The position numbers and the translations under genes were made by a program. A stretch of 64,000 nucleotides of DNA from Polaromonas sp. 39-63-25. Its GTDB lineage: Bacteria; Pseudomonadota; Gammaproteobacteria; Burkholderiales; Burkholderiaceae_C. A model generated the notes under the pieces. It was not told the origin of the DNA. It saw only the letters and a list, made by a program, of their open reading frames with translations, and ran no database searches. Below, piece after piece: positions 44,517 through 53,228 of the stretch. The stretch is from positions 1-64,000 of the forward strand of contig NZ_NCJH01000008.1 in assembly GCF_002278925.1 (NCBI RefSeq). Reading direction: 5' to 3'. Each line of letters starts with the position of its first letter. The stretch's first letter is position 1.

Positions 44517-45467
44517 CTAGCCGGCCTCGCTGTCACCGGATTTGACGGCCCGCGGGGCGCGGGGCACCGACAGGGTTTGGGCCGGGGTGGGCGCGGCGGT
44601 CTCGGCAGGCAGGGCGGCATCAAGCACGGCCTGGCGCACGCTGGCCTTGTCGCCGGCGCCTGCAAATTTGCTGTACTTGCCAAGCGTGGTCACCAGCTGG
44701 CCGTAAATGCGCGGGTTGCCGGCCACACATTCGCCGTGGTCCATGAAGTCGGATTCGCCGGTGAAGTTGCCAATCAGGCCACCGGCCTCGGTGACCAGCA
44801 GCGAGCCGGCCGCCACGTCCCAGGGCTGCAGGCCGCTTTCAAAAAAGCCGTCGCTGAAACCGGCGGCCACATAGGCCAGGTCCAGGGCGGCTGCGCCCGG
44901 GCGGCGCACGCCGGCGCACTGGCTCATGACTTCGCCGAGCGCGTTGAGGTAGGTCTTGAGCTTGTCGCCGGGACGGTAAGGGAAACCGGTGGAGATCAGG
45001 CATTCCTGCAGGCGCGTGCGTTTGGCCACCCGGATGCGGCGGTCGTTGACGTAGGCGCCGCGGCCCTTGCTGGCGCTGTAGATGTCGTTGCGGGTGGGGT
45101 CGTACACCACCGCCTGCTCGACCTTGCCGCGCACGGTCAGGGCAATGCTCACGCAGTAAAACGGGAAACCGTGGATGAAGTTGGTGGTGCCGTCCAGCGG
45201 ATCGATGACCCAGACGAATTCGGAATCCCTGGCGCCGTGTTCGCTGCCCGACTCTTCGGCCAGGATGCCGTGGCCGGGGTAGGCAGTCAGCAGCGTCTCG
45301 ATGATGATCGCTTCGGCCGCATGGTCGACCTCGGTGACGAAGTCGTTGGTCTGCTTGGCCGAGACACGAACCGCCTCCACATCAAGCGCAGCACGGTTGA
45401 TGATGGCGCCGGCGGCGCGTGCAGCCTTGACGGCCACATTGAGCATGGGGTGGAGATTGCTGGACAT
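44517..45467 (-). CDS. suhB: Inositol monophosphatase family protein SuhB
   Basis: A 316-residue Mg-dependent phosphatase, which in E. coli also associates with RNA polymerase and NusG in rRNA antitermination complexes. The family motifs are [26 protein letters not shown], the [18 protein letters not shown] metal site ([12 protein letters not shown]) and [18 protein letters not shown]. It is longer than E. coli SuhB (267) through a C-terminal Ala/Pro-rich tail of about 50 residues. It is divergent from trmJ. Confidence 0.93.
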   Translation of the reverse strand: MSSNLHPMLNVAVKAARAAGAIINRAALDVEAVRVSAKQTNDFVTEVDHAAEAIIIETLLTAYPGHGILAEESGSEHGARDSEFVWVIDPLDGTTNFIHGFPFYCVSIALTVRGKVEQAVVYDPTRNDIYSASKGRGAYVNDRRIRVAKRTRLQECLISTGFPYRPGDKLKTYLNALGEVMSQCAGVRRPGAAALDLAYVAAGFSDGFFESGLQPWDVAAGSLLVTEAGGLIGNFTGESDFMDHGECVAGNPRIYGQLVTTLGKYSKFAGAGDKASVRQAVLDAALPAETAAPTPAQTLSVPRAPRAVKSGDSEAG

Positions 45468-45567
45468 ATAGGGCTAAGAAAGAGCGGAAGGGCTGCGGCC
45501 CGGTAACCGGGGCAGGCGACAATAACGCCATTTTACCGGCTCGGGCCGGTTACCCGGCTTTTTATCC

Positions 45568-46401
45568 ATGAAAACGCGCTTTATCCTGATCAACACCAGC
45601 CACGCCGGCAACGTCGGCGCCACCGCCCGGGCCATGAAAGTCATGGGCTTCGGCGACCTGGTGCTGGTGGCGCCGCGCTGGGACAATGTGCTCAGGCGCG
45701 AGGAAACCATACAGCGTTCGAGCGGGGCGCTGGACGTGCTGAAGAACGCCCGCATCGTCGCAACGCTGGACGAGGCGCTGGACGGCATGACCCATTTGTG
45801 CGCCACGGCCATGACGCCGCGCGACTTCGGGCCGCCCACGCGTGCGCCGCGCGAGCACTTCGCGGCCCTGCTGGGCGGCGCCGGAATGCTATCAAATCAG
45901 GAGCTGACTGCGCCCGTCGATAAGGCGTTGGAGGCCGATTTGGCTTCAAAACCCGAAGGCGTGGCCTTTTTGTTCGGCTCCGAGCGTTTTGGCATGCAGA
46001 ACGAGGACGTCTACCGCTGCCATGTGGCGCTGAGCATTCCGACCGATCCGAAGTTCGGCTCGCTCAACCTGGCGGCGGCAGTGCAGCTGATTGCCTACGA
46101 CTGGCGCGAGGCGCTGGGCGGTTTTGGCGTGCAGGCGGCCACGCCGGAACCCCGGCTGGCCGATGCCGCCGCCGTGGCCGGCATGCTCGGGCACTGGGAG
46201 CAGGCGCTGGCCGACATCGGCTTTCTGGACCCGGCCTCACCCAAAAAACTGATGCCACGGCTGAACCAGCTGTTCAACCGCGCGCAGCTGAGCCCCGAGG
46301 AGATTCACATCCTGCGCGGCGTGGCCAAGGCCATGAGCCAGAAAGCCCACGAAGCTGGCGCCAGCCTGGGTGCGCCAGCAGAGTCAGCCGCCAAGCCATA
46401 A
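45568..46401 (+). CDS. trmJ: tRNA (cytidine/uridine-2'-O-)-methyltransferase TrmJ
   Basis: A 277-residue SPOUT methyltransferase that modifies position 32 of several tRNAs. Motifs: FILINTSHAGNVGATARAMKV at the N-terminus, ATAMTPRDFGPPT, the knot region VAFLFGSERFGMQNEDVYRCH and IPTDPKFGSLNLAAAVQLIAYDWRE. The C-terminal helical part (about 185-260) is normal for TrmJ. The family-conserved pair trmJ-cysE follows on the same strand, nine bases apart. Confidence 0.94.
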   Translation: MKTRFILINTSHAGNVGATARAMKVMGFGDLVLVAPRWDNVLRREETIQRSSGALDVLKNARIVATLDEALDGMTHLCATAMTPRDFGPPTRAPREHFAALLGGAGMLSNQELTAPVDKALEADLASKPEGVAFLFGSERFGMQNEDVYRCHVALSIPTDPKFGSLNLAAAVQLIAYDWREALGGFGVQAATPEPRLADAAAVAGMLGHWEQALADIGFLDPASPKKLMPRLNQLFNRAQLSPEEIHILRGVAKAMSQKAHEAGASLGAPAESAAKP

Positions 46402-46410
46402 ACTCGCAGC

Positions 46411-47187
46411 ATGTTCTCCAGACTCCGCTCCGACATCCAGTGCATTCTTGAGCGCGACCCGGCCGCGCGCAGCGGCTGGGAAGTGCTGACCTGTTACCCC
46501 GGCCTGCACGCGATTATTTTTCACCGGGGCGCACACTGGTGCTGGACCCACGAGCTCAAATGGCTGGGGCGCTTCATCTCGCAGATCGCGCGCTGGCTGA
46601 CCGGCATCGAGATTCACCCCGGGGCCATCATCGGCGAGCGCGTGTTTTTCGACCATGCCATGGGTGTGGTGGTCGGCGAAACCGCCGAAATCGGTGACGG
46701 TTGCACGATTTACCAGGGCGTGACCCTGGGCGGCACCTCGCTCTACAAGGGCGAGAAGCGCCACCCGACCCTGGGCAAAAACGTGGTGGTGAGCGCCGGC
46801 GCCAAGGTGCTGGGCGGTTTTCTGGTCGGCGACGGCGCCAAGATCGGCAGCAACGCGGTGGTGATCAAGCCGGTGCCGGCCGGCGCCACCGCGGTCGGTA
46901 TTCCCGCGCGCATCATCCCGTCCAAAACCGGGGAGAGTGCGGATGTGACGACGGCCCAGAACAAGTTCGCGGCTTACGGCATCACGCTCGATGACGACCC
47001 GGTGTCCCAGGCCATGAAGGGTCTGATCGACAATGCTTCCTCGCAGGAGCACCAGATTGCGCTGCTCTGGCAGGCGATCGAGAAGCTCTCCGACAACGGG
47101 AAGGCGCACCGGGACTGCGTGCCGGACGATGCGGCTTTGCAGGAGACCTTTGAGGCTGAGAAGCTCAATCAGTTGATGGGGAAGTAA
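46411..47187 (+). CDS. cysE: Serine O-acetyltransferase CysE
   Basis: Makes O-acetylserine from serine and acetyl-CoA, first step of cysteine synthesis. The 258-residue protein has a helical N-terminus and a left-handed beta-helix of hexapeptide repeats, with [26 protein letters not shown] and [12 protein letters not shown], typical of the short epsilon-like SAT form. The C-terminal part after residue 175 ([17 protein letters not shown] onward) is a longer tail than in E. coli CysE. Confidence 0.95.
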   Translation: MFSRLRSDIQCILERDPAARSGWEVLTCYPGLHAIIFHRGAHWCWTHELKWLGRFISQIARWLTGIEIHPGAIIGERVFFDHAMGVVVGETAEIGDGCTIYQGVTLGGTSLYKGEKRHPTLGKNVVVSAGAKVLGGFLVGDGAKIGSNAVVIKPVPAGATAVGIPARIIPSKTGESADVTTAQNKFAAYGITLDDDPVSQAMKGLIDNASSQEHQIALLWQAIEKLSDNGKAHRDCVPDDAALQETFEAEKLNQLMGK

Positions 47188-47241
47188 GAGGCAGACAGTC
47201 ATGTTTGCACGTGAGTGCAGCACATGCGGCCAGATGAGGCT

Positions 47242-47273
47242 CCCTTCTCTCGCCCATCGGGGCGAGGGAAGGG
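47242..47273. repeat. Intergenic palindromic element
   Basis: CCCTTCTCTCGCCC and GGGCGAGGGAAGGG pair with one mismatch around a short ATCG loop, followed by a G-rich tract (GGCGGGGGGTTGGGAG). Similar CTC-GAG palindromes with G-rich tails recur in intergenic regions of Burkholderiales. It lies between convergent cysE and mog and may stop transcription or stabilise mRNA ends. Confidence 0.6.
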
Positions 47274-47407
47274 CGGGGGGTTGGGAGTGGGGAGTTACGC
47301 CTACTGTCCGGGACAAGCCGCAGAAGCAGCGCAATGCAAATAGTGCTATTAAGTTGATAGCTGCCTGCGCCTGCCAGACGGGAGCTGAAGGCTAATTTGA
47401 TGCTAAA

Positions 47408-47998
47408 TCAGGCGGAAGTCGCCCGAATCGCCGACTTGGGGCGGAAGGCCTTGCAGACCGCCTCGTCGGTTTCCAGGTAAGGTCCGCCAATCAGGTCGAC
47501 GCAATACGGCACGGCAGCAAAAATACCGGCGACTGCCTGCGAGCCGTCGGCATTTTTCAGGCCTTCGAGTGTTTCGGCAATCGCCTTGGGCTGGCCGGGC
47601 AGGTTCAGGATCAGGCTCTGGCCGCGGATCACGGCGACCTGGCGCGACAGGATGGCGGTGGGCACGAATTTCAGGCTGATCTGGCGCATCTGCTCGCCAA
47701 ACCCCGGCATTTCCTTGTGGCCGACTGCCAGCGTCGCTTCGGGCGTCACGTCGCGCAGCGCCGGGCCGGTGCCGCCGGTGGTCAGCACCAGCGAGCAGCC
47801 GGCATCGACCAGCTCGATCAGGGTGGCGCTGATTCCCGCCTGCTCGTCGGGAATCAGGCGCTCCGCAAATTCGATCGGGTTGTGCAGCGCGCGGCCCAGC
47901 CACTCTTTCAGCGCGGGCAGGCCCTTGTCTTCATAGACGCCGCTGGACGCCCGGTCGCTGACCGAGACGATGCCGATCTTCACTGCATCGTGGGCCAT
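47408..47998 (-). CDS. mog: Molybdopterin adenylyltransferase Mog
   Basis: A 196-residue enzyme that adenylates molybdopterin before molybdenum insertion. The MogA/MoaB signature reads LVLTTGGTGPALRDVTPEATLA, with SVSDRASSGVYEDKGLPAL at the N-terminus and RGQSLILNLPGQPKAI near the C-terminus. The ATG at 47998 lies two bases from the darP stop (48001). Its product feeds molybdoenzymes such as NasA at 54187. Confidence 0.93.
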   Translation of the reverse strand: MAHDAVKIGIVSVSDRASSGVYEDKGLPALKEWLGRALHNPIEFAERLIPDEQAGISATLIELVDAGCSLVLTTGGTGPALRDVTPEATLAVGHKEMPGFGEQMRQISLKFVPTAILSRQVAVIRGQSLILNLPGQPKAIAETLEGLKNADGSQAVAGIFAAVPYCVDLIGGPYLETDEAVCKAFRPKSAIRATSA

Positions 47999-48000
47999 GG

Positions 48001-48588
48001 TCAAGGCGCCTCCGGCGCCAGCGTCTGCCGCACCAGCTGGAAGATCTCGCGGTAGGACTTGCCGTGGCGAGGCGCTTCGCCCGGTTTTTCGGGCTTGGCG
48101 TCCTTGCGGGCCTGGCGCACCAGGGCGCGCAGCTGCTGCGAATCGGTGTCCGGGTGTTCTGCCAGCCAGTCGCCCAGCGCGTCGTCGGAGGCGATCAGCT
48201 TGTCGCGCCACTGCTCGGCCAGGTGCAGCGCCAGCGTGAGCTGGGCGGAGCCGTTTTTCTGCTCGTCAATCGCCGCGCGAATCGGCTCGGTGTCCAGCGG
48301 GCGCATCAGCTTGCCGATGAACTGCATCTGGCGCCGTTTGCCCTCGAAATTGGTGATTTTTTTGGCCTGGACGATGGCGTCGAGCAGTTTTTCGGGCAGG
48401 TCCAGCCTCGCCATCAGGTCGGCGCGCAGGGTGAGCAGGGCTTCGCCGAGGGCCTGTTTTTCGTCGGCTTCGGCCTTGAGCTGGGTCTTGCTGGGCGGGC
48501 CCACTTCTTCCAGGGCAATTTCTTCGGGTTTCACGAAGCGGCCGTGGGACCAGTAGCCCTTGATAGCCTTGGGAGTCTTGTTGTTCAT
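48001..48588 (-). CDS. darP: Ribosome-associated protein DarP (YjgA/DUF615)
   Basis: A 195-residue highly charged helical protein of the DUF615 group, which in E. coli helps late 50S subunit assembly. Family marks are GYWSHGRFVKPEE at the start, LDLPEKLLDAIVQAKKI, GKRRQMQFIGKLMRPLD and the C-terminal RQARKDAKPEKPGEAPRHGKSYREIFQ segment. ATG at 48588 is chosen; the extension to 48651 is not family-like. It is divergent from pmbA, with only 25 bases between starts. Confidence 0.93.
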   Translation of the reverse strand: MNNKTPKAIKGYWSHGRFVKPEEIALEEVGPPSKTQLKAEADEKQALGEALLTLRADLMARLDLPEKLLDAIVQAKKITNFEGKRRQMQFIGKLMRPLDTEPIRAAIDEQKNGSAQLTLALHLAEQWRDKLIASDDALGDWLAEHPDTDSQQLRALVRQARKDAKPEKPGEAPRHGKSYREIFQLVRQTLAPEAP

Positions 48589-48613
48589 AGCAGTCAGTAT
48601 CATAGCTACCCAT

Positions 48614-50026
48614 ATGACCCTCAAGACTTCCAAGACATCCTCCGGCGCCAAACAGGCGGTCCGGCCTTCTTCCCAACCGGAAAAGGGCTTCAGTTACCAC
48701 CGCGATTTTTTCGAGGACCTGGTGGACAGCGCCCTCGCGCACGCCAAGAAAATCGGTGCCACCGATGCCGCCGCCGAAGCTTCCGAAGGCTGCGGCCTGA
48801 GTGTCAGCGTGCGCAAGGGTGAACTTGAAAATGTCGAGCGCAACCGCGACAAGTCGCTGGGCATCACGGTCTATGTGGGCCAGAAACGCGGCAACGCCTC
48901 GACCAGCGATTTTTCAAAGGCAGCGATCGAGCAGACCGTGAAGGCGGCCTACGACATCGCGCGTTTCACCGCCGAAGACAAGACCTCCGGCCTGCCGGCC
49001 GACCGCGACATCGCGCGTGTGCACCCTGAGCTGGACCTGTTCCACCCCTGGGCCATCGACTCGGAAGGCGCGGCGCAACTGGCCCTGCAATGCGAGGCGG
49101 CCGCCCTGGGCACCAGCAAACGCATCACCAATAGCGAAGGCGCGGGTGTGTCGGCCCAGCAAAGCCATTTTTTCAGCGCGCATACACGCGGTTTCCGCGG
49201 TGGTTATGCCAGCTCGCGCCACAGCATCTCCGTCGCGCCTATCGCGGGCAAGGGCAGCCAGATGCAGCGTGATGCCTGGTACAGCTCCATGCGCGACGCC
49301 AGCGAACTGGCCAGCCCCGAGGCCGTGGGCCGTTACGCCGCCGAACGCGCGCTGGCGCGCCTGAACAGCCGCAAGATCAAGACCGTGCAGTGCCCGGTGC
49401 TGTTCGAGTCGCCGCTGGCCGCCGGTCTGCTGGGCGGTTTTGTGCAGGCCGTCAGCGGCGGCGCGCTGTACCGCAAAAGCACGTTTTTGCTGAACAGCCT
49501 GGGCAAGCCGGCGTTTCCTGCGCACATCGACATCAGCGAAGACCCGCACCTGCGCAAGGGCAAGGGTAGCGCGCCGTTTGACGAAGAAGGTGTGAAAACG
49601 CGCGCACGCCAGGTGGTCGAGGCCGGCATCGTGCGCGGCTACTTTTTAAGCACGTATTCGGCGCGCAAGCTCGGCATGCGTACCACCGGCAATGCCGGCG
49701 GATCACACAACCTGGTGCTGAGCAGCCGCCAGACGAAAGCCGGCGACGACCTCGACGCCATGCTGAAGAAGCTGGGAACCGGCCTGTTCGTGACCGAGCT
49801 GATGGGCCAGGGCGTGAACTACGTGACCGGCGACTACTCGCGCGGCGCCTCGGGTTTCTGGGTCGAGAAAGGGCAGCTTGCCTTTCCGGTGGAAGAAATC
49901 ACGATTGCCGGCAACCTCAAGGACATGCTGATGGGCATCCAGGCGGTGGGCGCCGATGTCTACAACTACGGTGCCAAGAGTGTGGGCTCCATCCTCATTA
50001 ACCGGATGAAGATCGCCGGGAGTTAA
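48614..50026 (+). CDS. pmbA: Metalloprotease PmbA/TldE
   Basis: A 470-residue TldD/TldE-family protein, partner of TldD in processing modified peptides and in antitoxin turnover in E. coli. Conserved parts: GCGLSVSVRKGELENVERNRDKS, QKRGNASTSDFSK, GKGSQMQRDAWYSSMRD, PVLFESPLAAGLLGGFVQAVSGGALY and the end YNYGAKSVGSILINRMKIAGS. As in other PmbA proteins the metal motif HExxxH of TldD is absent. ATG 48614 is preceded by a short leader; the upstream frame to 48560 would run into darP's start. Confidence 0.94.
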   Translation: MTLKTSKTSSGAKQAVRPSSQPEKGFSYHRDFFEDLVDSALAHAKKIGATDAAAEASEGCGLSVSVRKGELENVERNRDKSLGITVYVGQKRGNASTSDFSKAAIEQTVKAAYDIARFTAEDKTSGLPADRDIARVHPELDLFHPWAIDSEGAAQLALQCEAAALGTSKRITNSEGAGVSAQQSHFFSAHTRGFRGGYASSRHSISVAPIAGKGSQMQRDAWYSSMRDASELASPEAVGRYAAERALARLNSRKIKTVQCPVLFESPLAAGLLGGFVQAVSGGALYRKSTFLLNSLGKPAFPAHIDISEDPHLRKGKGSAPFDEEGVKTRARQVVEAGIVRGYFLSTYSARKLGMRTTGNAGGSHNLVLSSRQTKAGDDLDAMLKKLGTGLFVTELMGQGVNYVTGDYSRGASGFWVEKGQLAFPVEEITIAGNLKDMLMGIQAVGADVYNYGAKSVGSILINRMKIAGS

Positions 50027-50062
50027 AGCCCCCACGGTTGCTCACTGCGTGTAGCGCCCTGC

Positions 50063-50109
50063 CCCCCGAGGGGGCCGCTGCGCCTGCGGGCCGGCAGAGC
50101 CGGACCCGC
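50063..50109. repeat. Intergenic palindromes between convergent pmbA and yqeY
   Basis: Two GC-rich stems: CCCCC-GA-GGGGG at 50063-50074, and GCGGGCCGGC-AGA-GCCGGACCCGC at 50086-50109 (one bulge). Such GC palindromes are a common intergenic repeat type in Comamonadaceae. They may act as a bidirectional transcription block. Confidence 0.5.
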
Positions 50110-50154
50110 GGCCCCTGCTTGATTGAAGACGGCTACCGCGAACTGTCGCTGTGC

Positions 50155-50601
50155 TTAGCCTGCCAACGCGGCCTTGACGGCGGCGGAGACCTGGCCCATG
50201 TCAGCCTTGCCGGCGAGTTTGGCTTTCACTGCACCCATGACCTTGCCCATGTCGCCGGGGCCGCTGGCGCCCAGTTCAGTGACGATGGCTTTGACCTCGG
50301 CGGCGACTTCCTCTGCGCTCAGGCGCGCGGGCAGGTAGGCCTGCAGCACCACCAGTTCGGCGGCTTCCTTGTCGGCCAGGTCCTTGCGCTCGGCTTTCTG
50401 GAAGGCCTCGATCGAGTCCTTGCGCTGCTTGATCAGCTTGTCGACGATGGCGACCACGGCGGCATCGTCGAGCACCACGCGCTCGTCCACCTCTTTCTGC
50501 TTGAGGGCTGCCAGCAGCAGGCGGATGGTGCCTAGGCGCTCGCTGTCCTTGGCGCGCATGGCGGTTTTCATGTCTTCGGTGATCTGGTCTTTGAGGGACA
50601 T
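50155..50601 (-). CDS. GatB/YqeY domain protein
   Basis: A 148-residue helical protein of the YqeY group, related to the tail domain of GatB, which binds tRNA. Typical parts are MSLKDQITEDMKTAMRAKDSERLGTIRLLLAALKQKE, then DKLIKQRKDSIEAFQKAERKDLADKEAAEL and VMGAVKAKLAGKADMGQVSAAVK at the end. I start at 50601, where the family begins. It lies just downstream of rpsU, in the order rpsU-yqeY usual for this group, though a terminator separates the two. Confidence 0.93.
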   Translation of the reverse strand: MSLKDQITEDMKTAMRAKDSERLGTIRLLLAALKQKEVDERVVLDDAAVVAIVDKLIKQRKDSIEAFQKAERKDLADKEAAELVVLQAYLPARLSAEEVAAEVKAIVTELGASGPGDMGKVMGAVKAKLAGKADMGQVSAAVKAALAG

Positions 50602-50649
50602 GGCGGTCTCCACGAAACGGGTTGAAAGGTCAAAAAGGCGTCAGAAACA

Positions 50650-50685
50650 CAAAAGCCCGCAGAGCGTCCTCGTGCGGGCTTTTTT
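50650..50685 (-). terminator. Rho-independent terminator between rpsU and yqeY
   Basis: AAAAGCCCGCA and TGCGGGCTTTT pair around an eleven-base loop with a T-run on the plus strand and an A/T-run on the minus side. It lies 20 bases after the rpsU stop, so it probably ends the rpsU transcript, perhaps partially. Confidence 0.8.
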
Positions 50686-50704
50686 GCCGGAGGGCGTGTA
50701 CTGC

Positions 50705-50917
50705 TTAGTACAGCTTCTTGGGCAACTGCATGGAGCGGATGCGTTTGTAGTTGCGCTTGACAGCGGCAGCTTTTTTACGCTTGCGCTCGGCGGTGGGCTT
50801 TTCGTAGAACTCGCGCGCGCGCAGGTCGGTCAGCAGACCGAGTTTTTCGATGGTGCGCTTGAAACGGCGCAGAGCCACGTCGAAGGGCTCATTGTCTTTT
50901 ACACGAATAGTCGTCAT
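50705..50917 (-). CDS. rpsU: 30S ribosomal protein S21
   Basis: A 70-residue basic protein of the small ribosomal subunit, involved in mRNA binding at initiation. It starts [21 protein letters not shown] and ends with [12 protein letters not shown]; the middle [22 protein letters not shown] is the typical S21 helix. Length matches the family. Confidence 0.98.
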   Translation of the reverse strand: MTTIRVKDNEPFDVALRRFKRTIEKLGLLTDLRAREFYEKPTAERKRKKAAAVKRNYKRIRSMQLPKKLY

Positions 50918-50974
50918 TGATGAAGTGATCCAAAATTTTGCGCCCTTAGTGATCTGATCAGAATCAGGCCGGAC

Positions 50975-51004
50975 GCGGGTTTGCTAGCAAAGCCTTAGAT
51001 TATA
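50975..51004 (-). promoter_or_regulatory. Probable rpsU promoter (-10 element)
   Basis: Read leftward, TATAAT at 51004-50999 is a perfect sigma-70 -10 hexamer about 80 bases before the rpsU ATG. No good -35 lies at 17 bases, though TTGAAA is found six bases upstream. Confidence 0.45.
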
Positions 51005-51058
51005 GCGGGATTTCAAGGCAAGTCCTTGAAACACCGATGGGCGGCGCACCCGTACGGG

Positions 51059-52312
51059 TCAGTTTTTTGCCACCGCCCCCGAATTGTCTGCCAGAGCCAT
51101 CGCGCAGGCGTGGGCACTCGCCCAAGCCCACTGGAAATTGTAACCACCGAGCCAGCCGGTGACGTCGACCACTTCGCCGATGAAATACAGGCCGGATTGC
51201 TTCGATTCCAGGGTCTGGGACGACAAATCCCGGGTGTCCACGCCGCCAAGCGTCACTTCGGCTTTTTTGTAGCCTTCGGTGCCGGTCGGGGTCAGCTGCC
51301 AGTCGGCCAGCCGGTCGGCCAGCGTCGTCAGGGCCTTGTCGGTGGCCTCGCTGACGGGTTTTTGCCAGGCCGGGTCGCGGCTGACCCAGGCGTCGGCCAG
51401 GCGGGCGGGCACCAGCGCCGCCAGCTCATTGGCGATCAGCTTTTTCGAGCTGGCCTTGGCGCGCAGCAGCAGGGTGGGCAGGTCCACGCCGGGCGCGAGG
51501 TTGATGCGCACCGGCTGGCCCTCGCGCCAGAAGCTGGAGATCTGCAGCACCGCCGGCCCGCTCAGGCCGCGGTGGGTGAACAGCAGGTCTTCGGCGAAAA
51601 CCACGGCTTTTTTTCGTTGTTTCGGGGTCGCGTCGGCCGCGCCGGTTTCGATCTGCACCGGCAGCGCCAGCCCGGCCAGCTGGGCGTAGGGCGCCCAGGC
51701 TTCGCCATCAAAAGTAAGTGGGACCAAGCCGGCACGCGGTTCTACCAAACGCAGGCCGAATTGTTTGGCAATTCGGTAACCGAAGTCGGTGGCCCCGATT
51801 TTGGGGATGGACAGGCCGCCGGTGGCGATGACGACCTGCGGTGCTTCGATGGGGCCCCGGTCGCTCTCGATTTTGTAGCTGCCTGTGCCCGCCTGTTCAG
51901 GGGCGGTGATGCTTTTGATGCTGCAAGGCTGCCAGCGCGTGACGCCGCCGGCGTCGCACTCGGCCAGCAGCATCTGGATGATGTCTTCGGCCGAGCGGTC
52001 GCAAAACAGCTGGCCCTTGTGTTTTTCGTGGAAGGCGATGCCGTGGCGCTGCAGCAGGGCGATGAAGTCCTGCGGCGTGTAGCGCGACAGCGCCGAACGG
52101 CAGAAGTGCGGGTTCTCGCTGAGGAAGTTCGCCGGTGTGGTGTCGCGGTTGGTGAAGTTGCAGCGGCCGCCGCCCGAGATGCGGATTTTCTCCGCGACCT
52201 TCTCGCTGTGGTCCACCAGCAGCACCTTGAGGCCGCGCTGGCCGGCGATGCCGGCGCAGAACAGCCCGGCGGCGCCAGCGCCCACCACCACCACGTCAAA
52301 TTTATGGGTCAA
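51059..52312 (-). CDS. BaiN/YhiN (HI0933) family flavoprotein
   Basis: A 417-residue FAD-dependent oxidoreductase. The dinucleotide fold is VVVVGAGAAGLFCAGIAGQRG (GxGxxG). The family mark SGGGRCNFTNRD follows, then GQLFCDRSAEDI, VVIATGGLSIPKIGATDFGY and DLLFTHRGLSGPAVLQIS. The end is FIGEVVDVTGWLGGYNFQWAWASA. Relatives include the bile-acid reductase BaiN and YhiN; the physiological substrate in proteobacteria is unknown. Confidence 0.93.
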   Translation of the reverse strand: MTHKFDVVVVGAGAAGLFCAGIAGQRGLKVLLVDHSEKVAEKIRISGGGRCNFTNRDTTPANFLSENPHFCRSALSRYTPQDFIALLQRHGIAFHEKHKGQLFCDRSAEDIIQMLLAECDAGGVTRWQPCSIKSITAPEQAGTGSYKIESDRGPIEAPQVVIATGGLSIPKIGATDFGYRIAKQFGLRLVEPRAGLVPLTFDGEAWAPYAQLAGLALPVQIETGAADATPKQRKKAVVFAEDLLFTHRGLSGPAVLQISSFWREGQPVRINLAPGVDLPTLLLRAKASSKKLIANELAALVPARLADAWVSRDPAWQKPVSEATDKALTTLADRLADWQLTPTGTEGYKKAEVTLGGVDTRDLSSQTLESKQSGLYFIGEVVDVTGWLGGYNFQWAWASAHACAMALADNSGAVAKN

Positions 52313-52421
52313 ACAGGCCTCCAGCCCAATAGGGGCGGGCGCGAGAAGCTATGAAAGATATAGCGGTCCGGCCCGACCGGGACACAGGAGTGTAGCCGGG
52401 CCTACCCGGCGCCCGTGGCGC

Positions 52422-53228
52422 TCAGGCGGCGCGGAACTGTGCCGGAGCGGACTGCGGAAATTCGCCCGCGGCCGCCACGCCGCTGATCACATCGCCGACG
52501 ACGATGACCGACGGGCTGGCCAGGCCGGACTCGGCGATTGCGCAGGACATTTCGCCCAGCGTGGTGGTGATGTGGCGCTGCGTTGGTAGCGAGGCGTTCT
52601 GGATCACGGCCACCGGCGTGCTCGCTGGCAGGCCGGTCAGCAGTTCGTCCTGGATGCGCCCGGCGCCGCTGACACCCATGTAGATCACCAGCGTGAGTTT
52701 GGCCTTGTACGCCGTGTCGGCCAGTGCGCGCCAGTCCGTGCCTTCGTCGCCCGGCTTGGCGTGGCCGGTGACGAACACCACGCCGTGTGCATGCTGGCGG
52801 TGCGTGAGCGGCACACCCAGCGAAGTCACTGCGGCCAGGCCGGCGGTGATGCCGTTGACGACATGGACCTCGATGCCGGCGGCCTGCAGGTGTTCGACCT
52901 CTTCGCCGCCGCGGCCGAAGATGAAGGGGTCGCCGCCCTTGAGGCGCACGACGTTTTCACCTTCGCGCGCGGCCATGATCATCAGTTTTTCGATGAACTC
53001 CTGCGGCGTGGATTTGCAGCCGCCGCGTTTGCCGACATGCACGATGCGTGCACCGGGCCTGGCATAAGCCACGATCTCGTCGCTGACCAGGTCGTCGACC
53101 AGCAGCACGGTGGCGGCCTGGATCGCCTTGAGCGCCTTGAGCGTGAGCAGTTCCGGGTCGCCCGGGCCCGCGCCGACCAGGGTGCACCGGCCGTTGGAAG
53201 AGAGCTTGTTGTTGTTGTTGCTTGTCAT
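52422..53228 (-). CDS. cobA: Uroporphyrinogen-III C-methyltransferase
   Basis: A 268-residue SUMT that makes precorrin-2 from uroporphyrinogen III, leading to sirohaem. Motifs: LVGAGPGDPELLTLKALKAI, VGKRGGCKSTPQEFIEKLM, RLKGGDPFIFGRGGEEVEHL, GITAGLAAVTSLGVPLTHR and PVAVIQNASLPTQRH. Sirohaem is required by NirB. It overlaps ybiB by four bases and so belongs to the nitrate assimilation operon. The gene is a stand-alone SUMT, without the CysG dehydrogenase-chelatase half. Confidence 0.94.
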   Translation of the reverse strand: MTSNNNNKLSSNGRCTLVGAGPGDPELLTLKALKAIQAATVLLVDDLVSDEIVAYARPGARIVHVGKRGGCKSTPQEFIEKLMIMAAREGENVVRLKGGDPFIFGRGGEEVEHLQAAGIEVHVVNGITAGLAAVTSLGVPLTHRQHAHGVVFVTGHAKPGDEGTDWRALADTAYKAKLTLVIYMGVSGAGRIQDELLTGLPASTPVAVIQNASLPTQRHITTTLGEMSCAIAESGLASPSVIVVGDVISGVAAAGEFPQSAPAQFRAA